This document shows positions 20,327 to 29,835 of a stretch of DNA of 64,000 bases, piece after piece (within the stretch, counting starts at the first letter, position 1; the number at the start of each line of letters is the position of its first letter). The DNA comes from Alphaproteobacteria bacterium. Its GTDB lineage: Bacteria; Pseudomonadota; Alphaproteobacteria; Rhizobiales; Aestuariivirgaceae. A model generated the notes under the pieces. The model did not search any database. It was given only the letters and a program-made list of their open reading frames with translations, and was not told where the DNA came from. The DNA lies in contig JAHEFB010000015.1 of NCBI GenBank assembly GCA_024640405.1, positions 25,622 to 89,621 on the forward strand. Reading direction: 5' to 3'. A program made the position numbers and the translations under genes.

Positions 20327-21316
20327 ATGTCTGCAGTTGACACGCCGGACAGCTTCGCACAATGGGTGGCGCGGATATCTGATCCATCAGGTGGAAAGCT
20401 GGCCTGGAAGACCCGGAAAACCAGACAGTGCATCATAACCGTGGCAACCGGATATCCGGCTAATTTATTGAAACCGCTGGTTTATTCTCTGCGTGAGCAC
20501 TCTGGCGCACATCTTGTAATTGTCGCCAATGCAGACAGTGAGCTTGAGCAGGATTTCGCGGAACACGATGTGATTGTTTATCCGGTGGACGAGGCACACG
20601 GATACCGGCCTTATCCGGCTCTGGCCCGCCTGGAATACTATCTTGATGTGCTGAAGGATTTGCCGGACCATATCGATCAGCTATTGTTGGTGGACAGTCG
20701 TGATGTGGTTTTTCAGGCGGACCCTTTTGCCGGTTTTCCGCAAGGTGACCTAACGTTTTTTGCTGAAAATGACGACACTTCCAGCTGGAATATGCGCACG
20801 ATTAACGGCCGATGGGCGTGGGCGATGCTGCCGGGAGAGATGCGGCAAAGCCTTGTGGGCAAACCAATCGTCAACGGTGGTGTTATTGCCGGAACGCCTG
20901 CCGGCATAGAACGGATGTGCCTGGCCAAGCTGAAGATTGCACTGACCACGCATGAATGGACAAAACACACGACCGGCCTCGACAACATTTCCACCAATCT
21001 GATCGCCCATTCACAAATGGCCGGTTCCTGCGCGGTGGCGCAGAACCATGGCCTGGTGGCAAATGTCTACCGCGAAACAGACATGGTGATTGATTCAGAC
21101 AAGGGTATCGGACTGCAGGGTGGGCAACCCTGTCCGATTGTTCACATGTATGATCGGCGGGCCGAATTGCTGGCTTATGTCAACCAGCGCTACGGTGTTG
21201 CAACTGATGCATCCCTGGTCGTCGGTCAGGATCGTTCCGTTGGCAAATCGCATCTGCTTGCAGGATTGTTCCACTGGTTGAAGCTGCTTCGGATTTACGT
21301 GGCCGGCAGAGCTTAG
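20327..21316 (+). CDS. Putative glycosyltransferase (GT-A-like fold with DxD-like motif)
   Basis: ITVATGYPANLLKPLVYSLREHSGAHLVIVANAD...IDQLLLVDSRDVVFQADPF...GKPIVNGGVIAGTPAGIERM. Confidence 0.6.
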   Translation: MSAVDTPDSFAQWVARISDPSGGKLAWKTRKTRQCIITVATGYPANLLKPLVYSLREHSGAHLVIVANADSELEQDFAEHDVIVYPVDEAHGYRPYPALARLEYYLDVLKDLPDHIDQLLLVDSRDVVFQADPFAGFPQGDLTFFAENDDTSSWNMRTINGRWAWAMLPGEMRQSLVGKPIVNGGVIAGTPAGIERMCLAKLKIALTTHEWTKHTTGLDNISTNLIAHSQMAGSCAVAQNHGLVANVYRETDMVIDSDKGIGLQGGQPCPIVHMYDRRAELLAYVNQRYGVATDASLVVGQDRSVGKSHLLAGLFHWLKLLRIYVAGRA

Positions 21317-21451
21317 GGTCAGGAAGTTCATGCAACAAATTGCATGACAACAATGAGGGCGAGGGGGCTTGTAAGCGTGCACCGGCAACGCTAACTGTGT
21401 CACATCATCACGTTCTGAATGATTTGATAACGCTCAAAAGGTAGCTTTCAC

Positions 21452-22900
21452 ATGCTTCGCAAGACAGACTTTTATATTGACGGCAAATGGGTTGCACCGG
21501 CCAAAGAACACGATCTCGACGTAATCAACCCGGCTGACGAAACCGCATTTGCGACTATTTCGCTGGGTTCTGCCGCTGATGTGGATGCAGCGGTCGCGGC
21601 AGCACGCAGGGCATTCAAGACGTGGAGCAAGACCAGCCGCGAAGAGCGTCTGGAATATCTTGAAAAGCTGTTGGCCGCTTACGAGAAGCGTTCCGGAGAC
21701 ATGGCGAAGATCATTTCCAGTGAAGTAGGCGCTCCGATTACCATGTCGACCCAGCAACAGGCCGGAGCAGGCTGGGCGCATATCAAGTCCTTTATTCGCA
21801 CACTCAAGAATTTCCAGTTTGACGCTCCTTTGAGCGAAAAGGTTCCGACCGAACACATTGCCCATGAACCCATTGGCGTGTGCGGCCTGATTACACCCTG
21901 GAACTGGCCGATGAACCAGATTTGCCTGAAGGTGGTTCCTGCTGTTGCCGCCGGGTGTACGGTCATTCTCAAGCCTTCGGAAATTTCACCCATGTCCGGC
22001 ATCGTGTTTGCTGAGATCATGGAGGAGGCGGGTTTCCCCGCTGGCGTTTTCAATCTGGTGAATGGCGACGGTCCGAGTGTAGGCGAAGCCATGTCGCGCC
22101 ATCCCGATATCGACATGATGTCGTTTACCGGTTCAACGCGCGCAGGCATTGCAGTACAAAAGGCGGCAGCAGAAACCGTCAAGCGTGTGACACTGGAACT
22201 GGGCGGCAAGTCACCCAACATCGTGTTTGCCGACGCGGATATCCCGAAAGCGGTCAAGCGTGGCACGTTGCATTGCTTCAACAATACCGGCCAGTCATGC
22301 AATGCGCCGACCCGCATGCTGGTGGAACGTTCGGTTTATGACTCTGCCGTGGAAATTGCTGCAGAAACCGCAAACAACTGCAAAGTTGGCGATCCGGCTG
22401 AAGAAGGCAATCACATTGGCCCGCTGATCTCGCAAATGCAGTTCGACAAGGTGCAGGCGCTGATCCAGAAAGGCATCGACGAGGGCGCAAGACTGGTGGC
22501 TGGTGGTACCGGTCGTCCGGAAGGGTTTAACCGTGGGTATTTTGTACGCCCGACCGTGTTTGCCGACGTTAACAACGACATGGCAGTTGCCCGTGAAGAG
22601 ATATTTGGTCCTGTTCTGGCGATGATACCGTTCGAAACCGAAGCAGAGGCGATCGAAATTGCCAATGACACGCAATATGGCCTGGCAGCATACGTGCAGT
22701 CCGGTGACCAGGCGCGCGCTCAGAAGGTTGCCCGCGAACTGCGCGCAGGCATGGTGCTGCTGAACGGTGCACAGCGTCCCGGCGGCAGTCCGTTCGGTGG
22801 TTACAAGATGTCAGGCAATGGCCGCGAAGGCGGTGATTGGGGCCTGGAGGACTTTCTGGAAGTCAAGGCAATCAGCGGTTGGGATGAAAGCGTAGCCTGA
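21452..22900 (+). CDS. NAD(P)-dependent aldehyde dehydrogenase family protein
   Basis: 482 aa; VTLELGGKSPNIVFADADI, FNNTGQSCNAPTRMLV, EEIFGPVLAMIPF. Confidence 0.94.
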   Translation: MLRKTDFYIDGKWVAPAKEHDLDVINPADETAFATISLGSAADVDAAVAAARRAFKTWSKTSREERLEYLEKLLAAYEKRSGDMAKIISSEVGAPITMSTQQQAGAGWAHIKSFIRTLKNFQFDAPLSEKVPTEHIAHEPIGVCGLITPWNWPMNQICLKVVPAVAAGCTVILKPSEISPMSGIVFAEIMEEAGFPAGVFNLVNGDGPSVGEAMSRHPDIDMMSFTGSTRAGIAVQKAAAETVKRVTLELGGKSPNIVFADADIPKAVKRGTLHCFNNTGQSCNAPTRMLVERSVYDSAVEIAAETANNCKVGDPAEEGNHIGPLISQMQFDKVQALIQKGIDEGARLVAGGTGRPEGFNRGYFVRPTVFADVNNDMAVAREEIFGPVLAMIPFETEAEAIEIANDTQYGLAAYVQSGDQARAQKVARELRAGMVLLNGAQRPGGSPFGGYKMSGNGREGGDWGLEDFLEVKAISGWDESVA

Positions 22901-22991
22901 CATTTTCTGGACCGAACAACTTTCTTCGCTTCGCTCAGGTCGTTCCTGAGGATTGAACGGGCGTAGCGGAGAAGCTTCGGCCACAACTGGC

Positions 22992-23543
22992 TTATCCCAA
23001 CGCCGTCACGGTTTTGTTTGCGGAGATCATCCAGCCGCCGCCATAGGGCGTCTGGGTGACCCAGGCATCCCGCACGCCGGCATGATCGAGTACCGCCCGA
23101 ATGACGCCTGCATGGGTGACCACCAGCGTACTGGTGCTGCCGCACCAGGCGTCGGTGGCGTCAAGCACGGCAAGGGCGCGCGCCTGCATCTGGTACACAC
23201 TCTCGCCGCCGTGGGGACGGGCGTGCAGCAGATCGTTGGCCCACTGGTTTAACTCATCCACTGGCACGTCATCCCAGCGCAAGCCTTCCCAGACACCGAA
23301 ATCCATTTCCTTCAGACCATCGTGATATGATGGCTGGGAACCGTGTGCTGCGCTGATGTGATCAGCCAGACTGGCGCACCTGATTAAGGGGCTGGATAGT
23401 ATCTGATCCGCCTTCCAGGGCAGCAGTTTCAGGGCTGCCCCGGCTTCGGAAACAAATTTGGCGCCGGGCTTCAGATCGGTCACGCCGTAACAGGTGCCGT
23501 CGGCAATGTCCGGCTTGGTATGGCGCAGCAGCACTAGACCCAT
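22992..23543 (-). CDS. cobC: Histidine phosphatase family, CobC-like (alpha-ribazole phosphatase)
   Basis: MGLVLLRHTKPDIADGTCYGVTDLKPGAKFV; EMDFGVWEGLRWDDVP; adjacent to and overlapping cobS. Confidence 0.85.
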   Translation of the reverse strand: MGLVLLRHTKPDIADGTCYGVTDLKPGAKFVSEAGAALKLLPWKADQILSSPLIRCASLADHISAAHGSQPSYHDGLKEMDFGVWEGLRWDDVPVDELNQWANDLLHARPHGGESVYQMQARALAVLDATDAWCGSTSTLVVTHAGVIRAVLDHAGVRDAWVTQTPYGGGWMISANKTVTALG

Positions 23544-24307
23544 GCCGCAATCCCCAGATAGAATCCGACTTCGCCCGCCTGTTGCACCGCGCCAAGGCAA
23601 TCGCCGGTATATCCGCCAAGTTTTTGCATGAACAAATGCCGAACCACCAGGGCCATGATTAGCATTCCGGCAATGGCAAATATGATGGCACCTGCCGGCA
23701 GGACTGACAGGCTCACGACCATGATCAATGCAAGTGTTACGCCGGAAGCAATCCAGCTTTCACGGGAGGGTCTTGCTGCCACGGCAGTGGCGGTGCCGCC
23801 TTCCGAACGGGCATATCGTGCCGTGGCCAAAACCCCCAATATTGCTGCGCGGCTGGCTGCATGTGCTCCCACAAGTGCCGCAATCGCGACGGCAGGAGAA
23901 AGGCTCGACAATGCAGATATTTTGGCGCCGATGAACAGGATCAAACCGATTGTGCCGTACGCCCCTATGCGGCTGTCCTTCATGATGGCAAGGGCCCTGT
24001 CGCGGGTTTGTCCCCCGCCAATTCCATCACAGACGTCTGCCAGTCCGTCTTCATGCAGCGCGCCGGTAACCAGAACAGCGGCTGCGACCGCAAGCAGGCT
24101 TGCAAGCGCACCGGCAAACATTTGCGCTGCCAGCCAGTACACCAGCGCCGCGATGATCCCGACAATGACACCTGCCGCCGAATAATATCCGACAGATTCG
24201 CGTTCACGTTCCTCAGTCCAGCCGGAATTGTCCAACCCCGGCAGGCGCGTCATGAACTGCAGCGCAATTGTAAAGCTCGACAGGTGGTTGCGGAAATTGT
24301 GGTTCAT
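23534..24307 (-). CDS. cobS: Adenosylcobinamide-GDP ribazoletransferase
   Basis: 257 aa; FMTRLPGLD..., GALHEDGLADVCDGIGGGQTRDRALAIMKDSRIGAYG motif; ends GGYTGDCLGAVQQAGEV. Confidence 0.95.
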   Translation of the reverse strand: MNHNFRNHLSSFTIALQFMTRLPGLDNSGWTEERERESVGYYSAAGVIVGIIAALVYWLAAQMFAGALASLLAVAAAVLVTGALHEDGLADVCDGIGGGQTRDRALAIMKDSRIGAYGTIGLILFIGAKISALSSLSPAVAIAALVGAHAASRAAILGVLATARYARSEGGTATAVAARPSRESWIASGVTLALIMVVSLSVLPAGAIIFAIAGMLIMALVVRHLFMQKLGGYTGDCLGAVQQAGEVGFYLGIAAWV

Positions 24308-25359
24308 GCCTTGCCCGAAACCCCGGCGCTTTCGAAGCTCGCCATATCACACAACATGGCTGCCGCGCATTTGAGCAATGGCCATGCCAGCAGGGCCCCG
24401 GTGCCCTCACCGAGCCGCAAATCCAGATCAAGCAGTGGCCTGACCTCAAGCGCGGCAATCATGGCCTGGTGACCGGCATCGCCGGACGCATGGGAAAACA
24501 CCAGATACTCACGCACCGCCGGCAACAGATGTGTGGCGGCCATGGCGGCAGCTGTCGCGATGGTTCCATCGACAAGCACAATACGGCCGGTTGAGGCAGC
24601 GCCCAGCATCGCGCCTGCCATCATGTTGATTTCAAAACCGCCATACTCGGCCATAACCTGGCCGGCATTCAACTGACCGGCGGTGCGGGCACTGGCTTTT
24701 TCAAGCACAGCGAGTTTGCGGACAAGGCCTTCATCGTCAACACCGGTGCCGCGTCCCACAAACTGCGCCAGTGGCTGACCCGTCAGCTTGTGTGCCAACA
24801 GTGCTGCAGATGATGTATTGGCAATACCCATCTCGCCAAATGCAACAGCATCGCCTTCGGCTGTCCTGCCCAGTTCAGAGCCGAGATCAAGGCACGACGA
24901 CAACTGCTCGCCGGTCATGGCCGGCCCATCCAGAAAACTGGCCGTACCTGCCGCGATACGTCGCGAAATCAGGTTCTCGTGCGATAGGGGTTCTCCCGCC
25001 AGGCCGGCATCAACCACACGCACCTCAATGTTTTGTGTATTGGCAAATACATTGGCCGCGGCACCGCCGGCGAGAAAGTTCAACACCATCTGGCCTGATA
25101 CTTCCTGCGGAAATGCAGAAACACCAGCATTCGCAATGCCGTGATCTGCGGCAAAAATGGTAAGCGAACAGGTGTTCATGACCGGCGACAGTGTCTTCTG
25201 TACCCGGGCAATCTGCAAAGCCAGGGCTTCGATGCGCCCAAGTGATCCCGGCGGTTTGGTCTTGGTGTCTATTGCATGTGCAATCTGATCATCAAGATGC
25301 GTGCTGACGGGAACGGCTCGTGGCAGGTTCAGGCAGCTCTGGTTTTCTGACTTTGACAT
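24304..25359 (-). CDS. cobT: Nicotinate-nucleotide--dimethylbenzimidazole phosphoribosyltransferase
   Basis: TKTKPPGSLGRIEALALQIA; FAADHGIANAGVSAFPQEVSGQMVLNFLAGGAAANVFA; GEMGIANTSSAALLAHKLTG. Confidence 0.95.
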   Translation of the reverse strand: MSKSENQSCLNLPRAVPVSTHLDDQIAHAIDTKTKPPGSLGRIEALALQIARVQKTLSPVMNTCSLTIFAADHGIANAGVSAFPQEVSGQMVLNFLAGGAAANVFANTQNIEVRVVDAGLAGEPLSHENLISRRIAAGTASFLDGPAMTGEQLSSCLDLGSELGRTAEGDAVAFGEMGIANTSSAALLAHKLTGQPLAQFVGRGTGVDDEGLVRKLAVLEKASARTAGQLNAGQVMAEYGGFEINMMAGAMLGAASTGRIVLVDGTIATAAAMAATHLLPAVREYLVFSHASGDAGHQAMIAALEVRPLLDLDLRLGEGTGALLAWPLLKCAAAMLCDMASFESAGVSGKA

Positions 25360-25546
25360 AGTGCGGACGCTATCCCAGTTCACCGGTCGCTGACAATGCA
25401 CTCACAAACCGGTTCATCACGTTTGCGACATGTTTCTGGTCGTAAACCTTGATTCAGCGTATATCTTGTATGACATGGTGTGTCAGGGGAACAACGGAAA
25501 CCCGGCTGCTGATACGTCATACCGGAATGAAAGTGTTGCGCGTGTA

Positions 25547-26671
25547 ATGTCGATTTTGAGACAACTGCTGGTTTTGATGGTGCTGAGCGCGATCGCCTAT
25601 GGCGGTTATGCGGGCTATGGCCATTGGAAGGCCAGCAATGCGGCAACCTCGCCGGAAGCGGCCGGGAGAGCCGGCGGCAGTCCGGCTGGTGGAAAATCCG
25701 GATCCGGCGGATGGCCAACCATGGTCGAAACCCAAATGGCTGAAACGCGTACCGTTTCGCGTACGGTGGAAGCGGTCGGCAATACCCGTGCGGTGCGTTA
25801 TGTCGACATCAAACCAAAAGCCGACGGGACAATCACCGAGATCCGTTATGCTTCAGGCTCCCGGGTTGAAAAGGGAGCAGTGCTGTTTACTCTCGATGAT
25901 GCCATTGAAAAGGCAGATCTCGCACAGGCCGAGGCCGAGTTTCTGAAAGCCGATCTTGCCCTCAAGCGCGGCGACAAGCTGAGCCAGTCGCGCATCACCG
26001 CGCGAGCATCGGTGGACGAGTTGCAGGCGACAATGTCGGCTGCTGCAGCCCAGGTTGATCGCGCCAGGTCCCGACTGGCGGACCGGACGATTGTGGCGCC
26101 GTTCGCCGGTACTCCGGGTTTTCATGCAGTGGATGCTGGTGCGCGAGTAACCAAGGATACCGTTTTGACCCGGCTGGATGACTTGTCCTCGGTCTTGCTC
26201 GAGTTTGCCGTGCCGGAAGAATATTTCGCCATCGCCCGGATCGGACTGCATGCCAAGGCGGTCACGGTGGCATATCCGGATCGTGTGTTTGATGCAAAAA
26301 TCACCCAGGTTGATACGAGGATTGACCCTGTCAACCGGTCTTTCAGGGTGCGCGCTGAAATTGACAATTCAGACGGTGCGCTGCCGTCCGGCATGTTCAT
26401 GCAACTGACGCTTGAGCTGGACAGTCAGGCAATGGTGATGGTGCCGGAAGAGGCCATAACGGTGGAAGGCGCAAAAACCCATGTGTTCATTGTGGCCGAT
26501 GGCAAGGCCAACAAGCAGAACGTCGTTACAGGAGTGCGTGAACCTGGTTTCGTCCAGATCGTAAGCGGGCTTTCCGAGGGCGACGAGATAGTAACTCACG
26601 GCACCTCGAAGGTACGCCCGGGCTCACCAGTGAAAGTGGTGGATGCCAAGGCGCCGGGCACAACCCAATGA
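25547..26671 (+). CDS. RND efflux periplasmic adaptor (membrane fusion protein)
   Basis: MSILRQLLVLMVLSAIAYGGYAGYG...; TITEIRYASGSRVEKGAVLFTLDDAIEKADLAQAEAEF; APFAGTPGFHAVDAGARVTKDTVLTRLDDLS; overlaps RND permease by ATGA. Confidence 0.93.
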   Translation: MSILRQLLVLMVLSAIAYGGYAGYGHWKASNAATSPEAAGRAGGSPAGGKSGSGGWPTMVETQMAETRTVSRTVEAVGNTRAVRYVDIKPKADGTITEIRYASGSRVEKGAVLFTLDDAIEKADLAQAEAEFLKADLALKRGDKLSQSRITARASVDELQATMSAAAAQVDRARSRLADRTIVAPFAGTPGFHAVDAGARVTKDTVLTRLDDLSSVLLEFAVPEEYFAIARIGLHAKAVTVAYPDRVFDAKITQVDTRIDPVNRSFRVRAEIDNSDGALPSGMFMQLTLELDSQAMVMVPEEAITVEGAKTHVFIVADGKANKQNVVTGVREPGFVQIVSGLSEGDEIVTHGTSKVRPGSPVKVVDAKAPGTTQ

Positions 26672-29600
26672 CATTGTCGGAGCTGTCCATCCGGCGGCCG
26701 GTTCTGGCAGCGGTTGTGTCGCTGCTGATCATCGTGGCCGGTCTGGCTTCATTGAATGCCATTTCAGTGCGCGAGTTGCCGGACGTGGACTCGTCCATCG
26801 TGTCGGTTACAACAACTTATGTCGGTGCCGCGCCGGAGGTCGTCGATACGGATATCACAGAAATTGTCGACAGCGCAGTCGCCGGAATTTCCGGCGTAAA
26901 GACCATTACCTCCACCAGCCAGCGGGGGCGCTCAACGACTACCATAGAATTTGAGCTTGGCCGTGATATCGATCAGGCGGCAAACGATGTGCGGGACGCG
27001 ATCGGCAGAGTTCGCGGCAATCTGCCGGAAGAGGTAGACGAACCGCAGGTGGTCAAGAGCGATTCTGACGCTGATCCGGTGATGCGCCTTGCGGTATATT
27101 CAGACCGGCAAAGCCCGGAAGAAGTTACCGATTATCTGGAGCGCTTTATAAAGGACCGCATCACCACCATAGACGGCGTGGCTGATGTTCGCATCTACGG
27201 GCAGCGCCGCGCGGCGATACGAATTTGGCTGGACCGCAGAGCCCTGGCGGCGCGCAATCTCACGGTGGCTGATGTCGAAGCGGCCCTGCGCCAGAACAAT
27301 GTGGAACTGCCTGCAGGTGAGATCGAGTCCAATACCCGGCTATTCACAGTGCGGCTGGATTCCCGGCTGACCAACCCGCAGCAGTTTCGCGACATTGTCG
27401 TGACAGAAGCAGGTGGTGTACCAATCAGGTTGAGTACGCTGGCACGGGTTGAAAAGGGGGTGGAAGACGACAGCACCATCGTGCGATCCAACGGTCTGAA
27501 CGCCATCGGCATTGCGGTCCTTCGGCAGTCACAGTCCAATACGATCGCCATATCAAATGCAGTGCGCAAGCAACTGGCCACCCTGAATACGCAATTGCCG
27601 GAAGGCATGCAGATTTTCGTCGGTTCGGATGACGCCGTGTTCGTCAGTGCGTCGATCAAGGAAGTGTTGATTGCCCTGGGCCTGTCGCTGATTCTGGTGG
27701 TGCTGGTGATTTTGCTTTTCCTGCGCTCGGTTCGAGCCACGCTGATTCCAGCGATAACAATTCCGGTGTCACTTATAGGATGTTTCTTTCTGATCTACCT
27801 GATGGGCTTTTCCCTCAATGTGCTGACATTGCTGGCATTGCTACTGGCCATTGGACTGGTGGTAGATGATGCCATCGTCATGCTGGAAAACATCGAGCGC
27901 CGGCTGGCGCGCGGCGAGACGAGGCTGCAGGCAGCCGTTCACGGATCGCGGCAGGTGACTTTCGCCATTCTGGCAACCTCGGTTACGCTGATTGCAGTGT
28001 TTATCCCGATTTCTTTCCTGCAGGGCGCTGCCGGCAAGTTGTTCACCGAATTTGGTTTCGTGCTGGCCAGTGCGGTCATCATTTCCACATTCGTCGCGCT
28101 AAGTGCGTGTCCGGCGCTGGCCTCGAAAATACTCAAGGCACGCGACGACATCTCCGCTGGTGAACTGCAGCAAACTGAAGGCATTGTGTACCGCTGGTAT
28201 CGCAGGGCCGTCACCGCCTCGATCCGGGCTCCCTTGATCGTTATCGCTGCATGTCTGGCATTTTCGGGAGCCAGCTATATCGCTTTGCAGAATACACAGC
28301 GCGAACTGACCCCGACCGAAGACAGAAGTCTTGTGTTTGTGCCGATGACCGCGCCGCAGGGCTCCACCCTGGCTTTCACTGATGCTCAGGTCAAGAAGCT
28401 GGAAGAACAGCTGGTCAAGGTCAAGGACGAGCTTGATATCAAGATCATATATTCATTTACCGGTTTTCGCGGCAGGCCGTATCGCTCATTCATGGTGGTT
28501 CGGTTCAAGCCCTGGGATGAACGCGATATTTCAGTGGTCGCCGCACGCCGCCGGATGATTCCGATGGTTGCCGGCATTACCGGCGCCCGCGGTTTTCCGG
28601 TCATGCCATCAGGCCTTGGGCTTCGCGGCAGTTCCACGCCGTTGCGTGCTGTAATCGGCGGACCGGATTACGAAAGCGTCAAGGTGTGGGCTGAGGAACT
28701 CAAGCAGAAGGCGCAAGACAATCCCGGCCTTGCCAATGTGGATATTGACTTTGAGCAGAACCAGCCGCAATTCCGCCTTACCGTTGATCGCAGGAGAGCG
28801 GATGACCTGGGCATTTCAGTGCGCACAATTGCTTCCACTCTGCAAACCATGCTGGCCTCGCGCGAAATCACCAGTTATATCGACCGGGGACGCGAATATC
28901 CGGTAATTGTGCAGGCTGAAGATCGCGATCGGCAATCGCCGGATGACATTTCGAAACTGTTCATTCGCTCCGACGATGGCACATCGCTGGTGCCGCTGTC
29001 CTCCGTGGTAAAGCTGGTGGAAACCTCCGAGGCACCGGCGCTGAAACGCTATAACCGCCTGCCGTCCATCACGTTGTCGGCGGCGTTGAATGAAGGCTAC
29101 GCGCTTGGCAACGCCATTGACTTCATCCGTGAGGAGGCAGCCAAGACATTGCCTCCGGAAGCCAATTTGAGTTTTTCCGGTCATTCACAGCAGTATCTTG
29201 AGACATCATCTGGTGTCGCGGTGACCTTTGCGCTTGCCGTCCTGATCGTGTTCCTTGTGCTGGCCGGTCAGTTCGAGAGCTTCGTTCATCCACTTATCAT
29301 CATGTTGTCTGTGCCATTGGCTGTTGCCGGTGCGCTGTATGCATTGTGGGGCGCTGGTCTGAGCCTGAACATATACTCGCAAATCGGCATAATTCTCCTG
29401 ATCGGGTTGATGGCCAAGAATGGCATCCTGATTGTCGAGTTCGCCAACCAGTTGCGTGATGATGGCATGGAGATACGCGATGCTGTCATAGAGGCATCGG
29501 TACTTCGCTTGCGCCCGATTGTCATGACGGTGATATCAACTGTTCTGGGCGCGGTGCCGCTGGTGCTGGCATCGGGAGCGGGAGCTGAAAGCCGTATTGC

Positions 29601-29781
29601 CATCGGCACGGTGGTCATAGGCGGTTTGCTGTGTGCCGGCGTGCTGACGCTGTTCCTGACCCCGGTTTTATACGACCTGATGGCCCGTTTCACCCGCCCG
29701 CGCGGGTATGTCGAAAAACGGTTGGCAGAGGAGCTGGATGCTCCCCGGCCCGGCGCGGCGATGCCTCAGCCCGGTGAGTAG
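26668..29781 (+). CDS. RND efflux transporter permease (AcrB/MexB-like HAE1 family)
   Basis: 1037 aa; MTLSELSIRRPVLAAVVSLLIIVAGLASLNAISVRELPDVDSSIVSVTTTYVGAAPEVVDTDI; GLVVDDAIVMLENIERRLARGE; GLMAKNGILIVEFANQLRDDG. Confidence 0.97.
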   Translation: MTLSELSIRRPVLAAVVSLLIIVAGLASLNAISVRELPDVDSSIVSVTTTYVGAAPEVVDTDITEIVDSAVAGISGVKTITSTSQRGRSTTTIEFELGRDIDQAANDVRDAIGRVRGNLPEEVDEPQVVKSDSDADPVMRLAVYSDRQSPEEVTDYLERFIKDRITTIDGVADVRIYGQRRAAIRIWLDRRALAARNLTVADVEAALRQNNVELPAGEIESNTRLFTVRLDSRLTNPQQFRDIVVTEAGGVPIRLSTLARVEKGVEDDSTIVRSNGLNAIGIAVLRQSQSNTIAISNAVRKQLATLNTQLPEGMQIFVGSDDAVFVSASIKEVLIALGLSLILVVLVILLFLRSVRATLIPAITIPVSLIGCFFLIYLMGFSLNVLTLLALLLAIGLVVDDAIVMLENIERRLARGETRLQAAVHGSRQVTFAILATSVTLIAVFIPISFLQGAAGKLFTEFGFVLASAVIISTFVALSACPALASKILKARDDISAGELQQTEGIVYRWYRRAVTASIRAPLIVIAACLAFSGASYIALQNTQRELTPTEDRSLVFVPMTAPQGSTLAFTDAQVKKLEEQLVKVKDELDIKIIYSFTGFRGRPYRSFMVVRFKPWDERDISVVAARRRMIPMVAGITGARGFPVMPSGLGLRGSSTPLRAVIGGPDYESVKVWAEELKQKAQDNPGLANVDIDFEQNQPQFRLTVDRRRADDLGISVRTIASTLQTMLASREITSYIDRGREYPVIVQAEDRDRQSPDDISKLFIRSDDGTSLVPLSSVVKLVETSEAPALKRYNRLPSITLSAALNEGYALGNAIDFIREEAAKTLPPEANLSFSGHSQQYLETSSGVAVTFALAVLIVFLVLAGQFESFVHPLIIMLSVPLAVAGALYALWGAGLSLNIYSQIGIILLIGLMAKNGILIVEFANQLRDDGMEIRDAVIEASVLRLRPIVMTVISTVLGAVPLVLASGAGAESRIAIGTVVIGGLLCAGVLTLFLTPVLYDLMARFTRPRGYVEKRLAEELDAPRPGAAMPQPGE

Positions 29782-29835
29782 GTCAAGACAATGACCCTGT
29801 CCCGGCATCACTACCGGGACAGGAAAACCATTGTT

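Noticed and set aside
29796-29824. Perfect 10-bp stem hairpin CCTGTCCCGG-CATCACTA-CCGGGACAGG between convergent RND and SBP genes, considered as an intrinsic terminator
   Set aside because: No U-tract follows the stem on either strand, so only a hairpin can be claimed.
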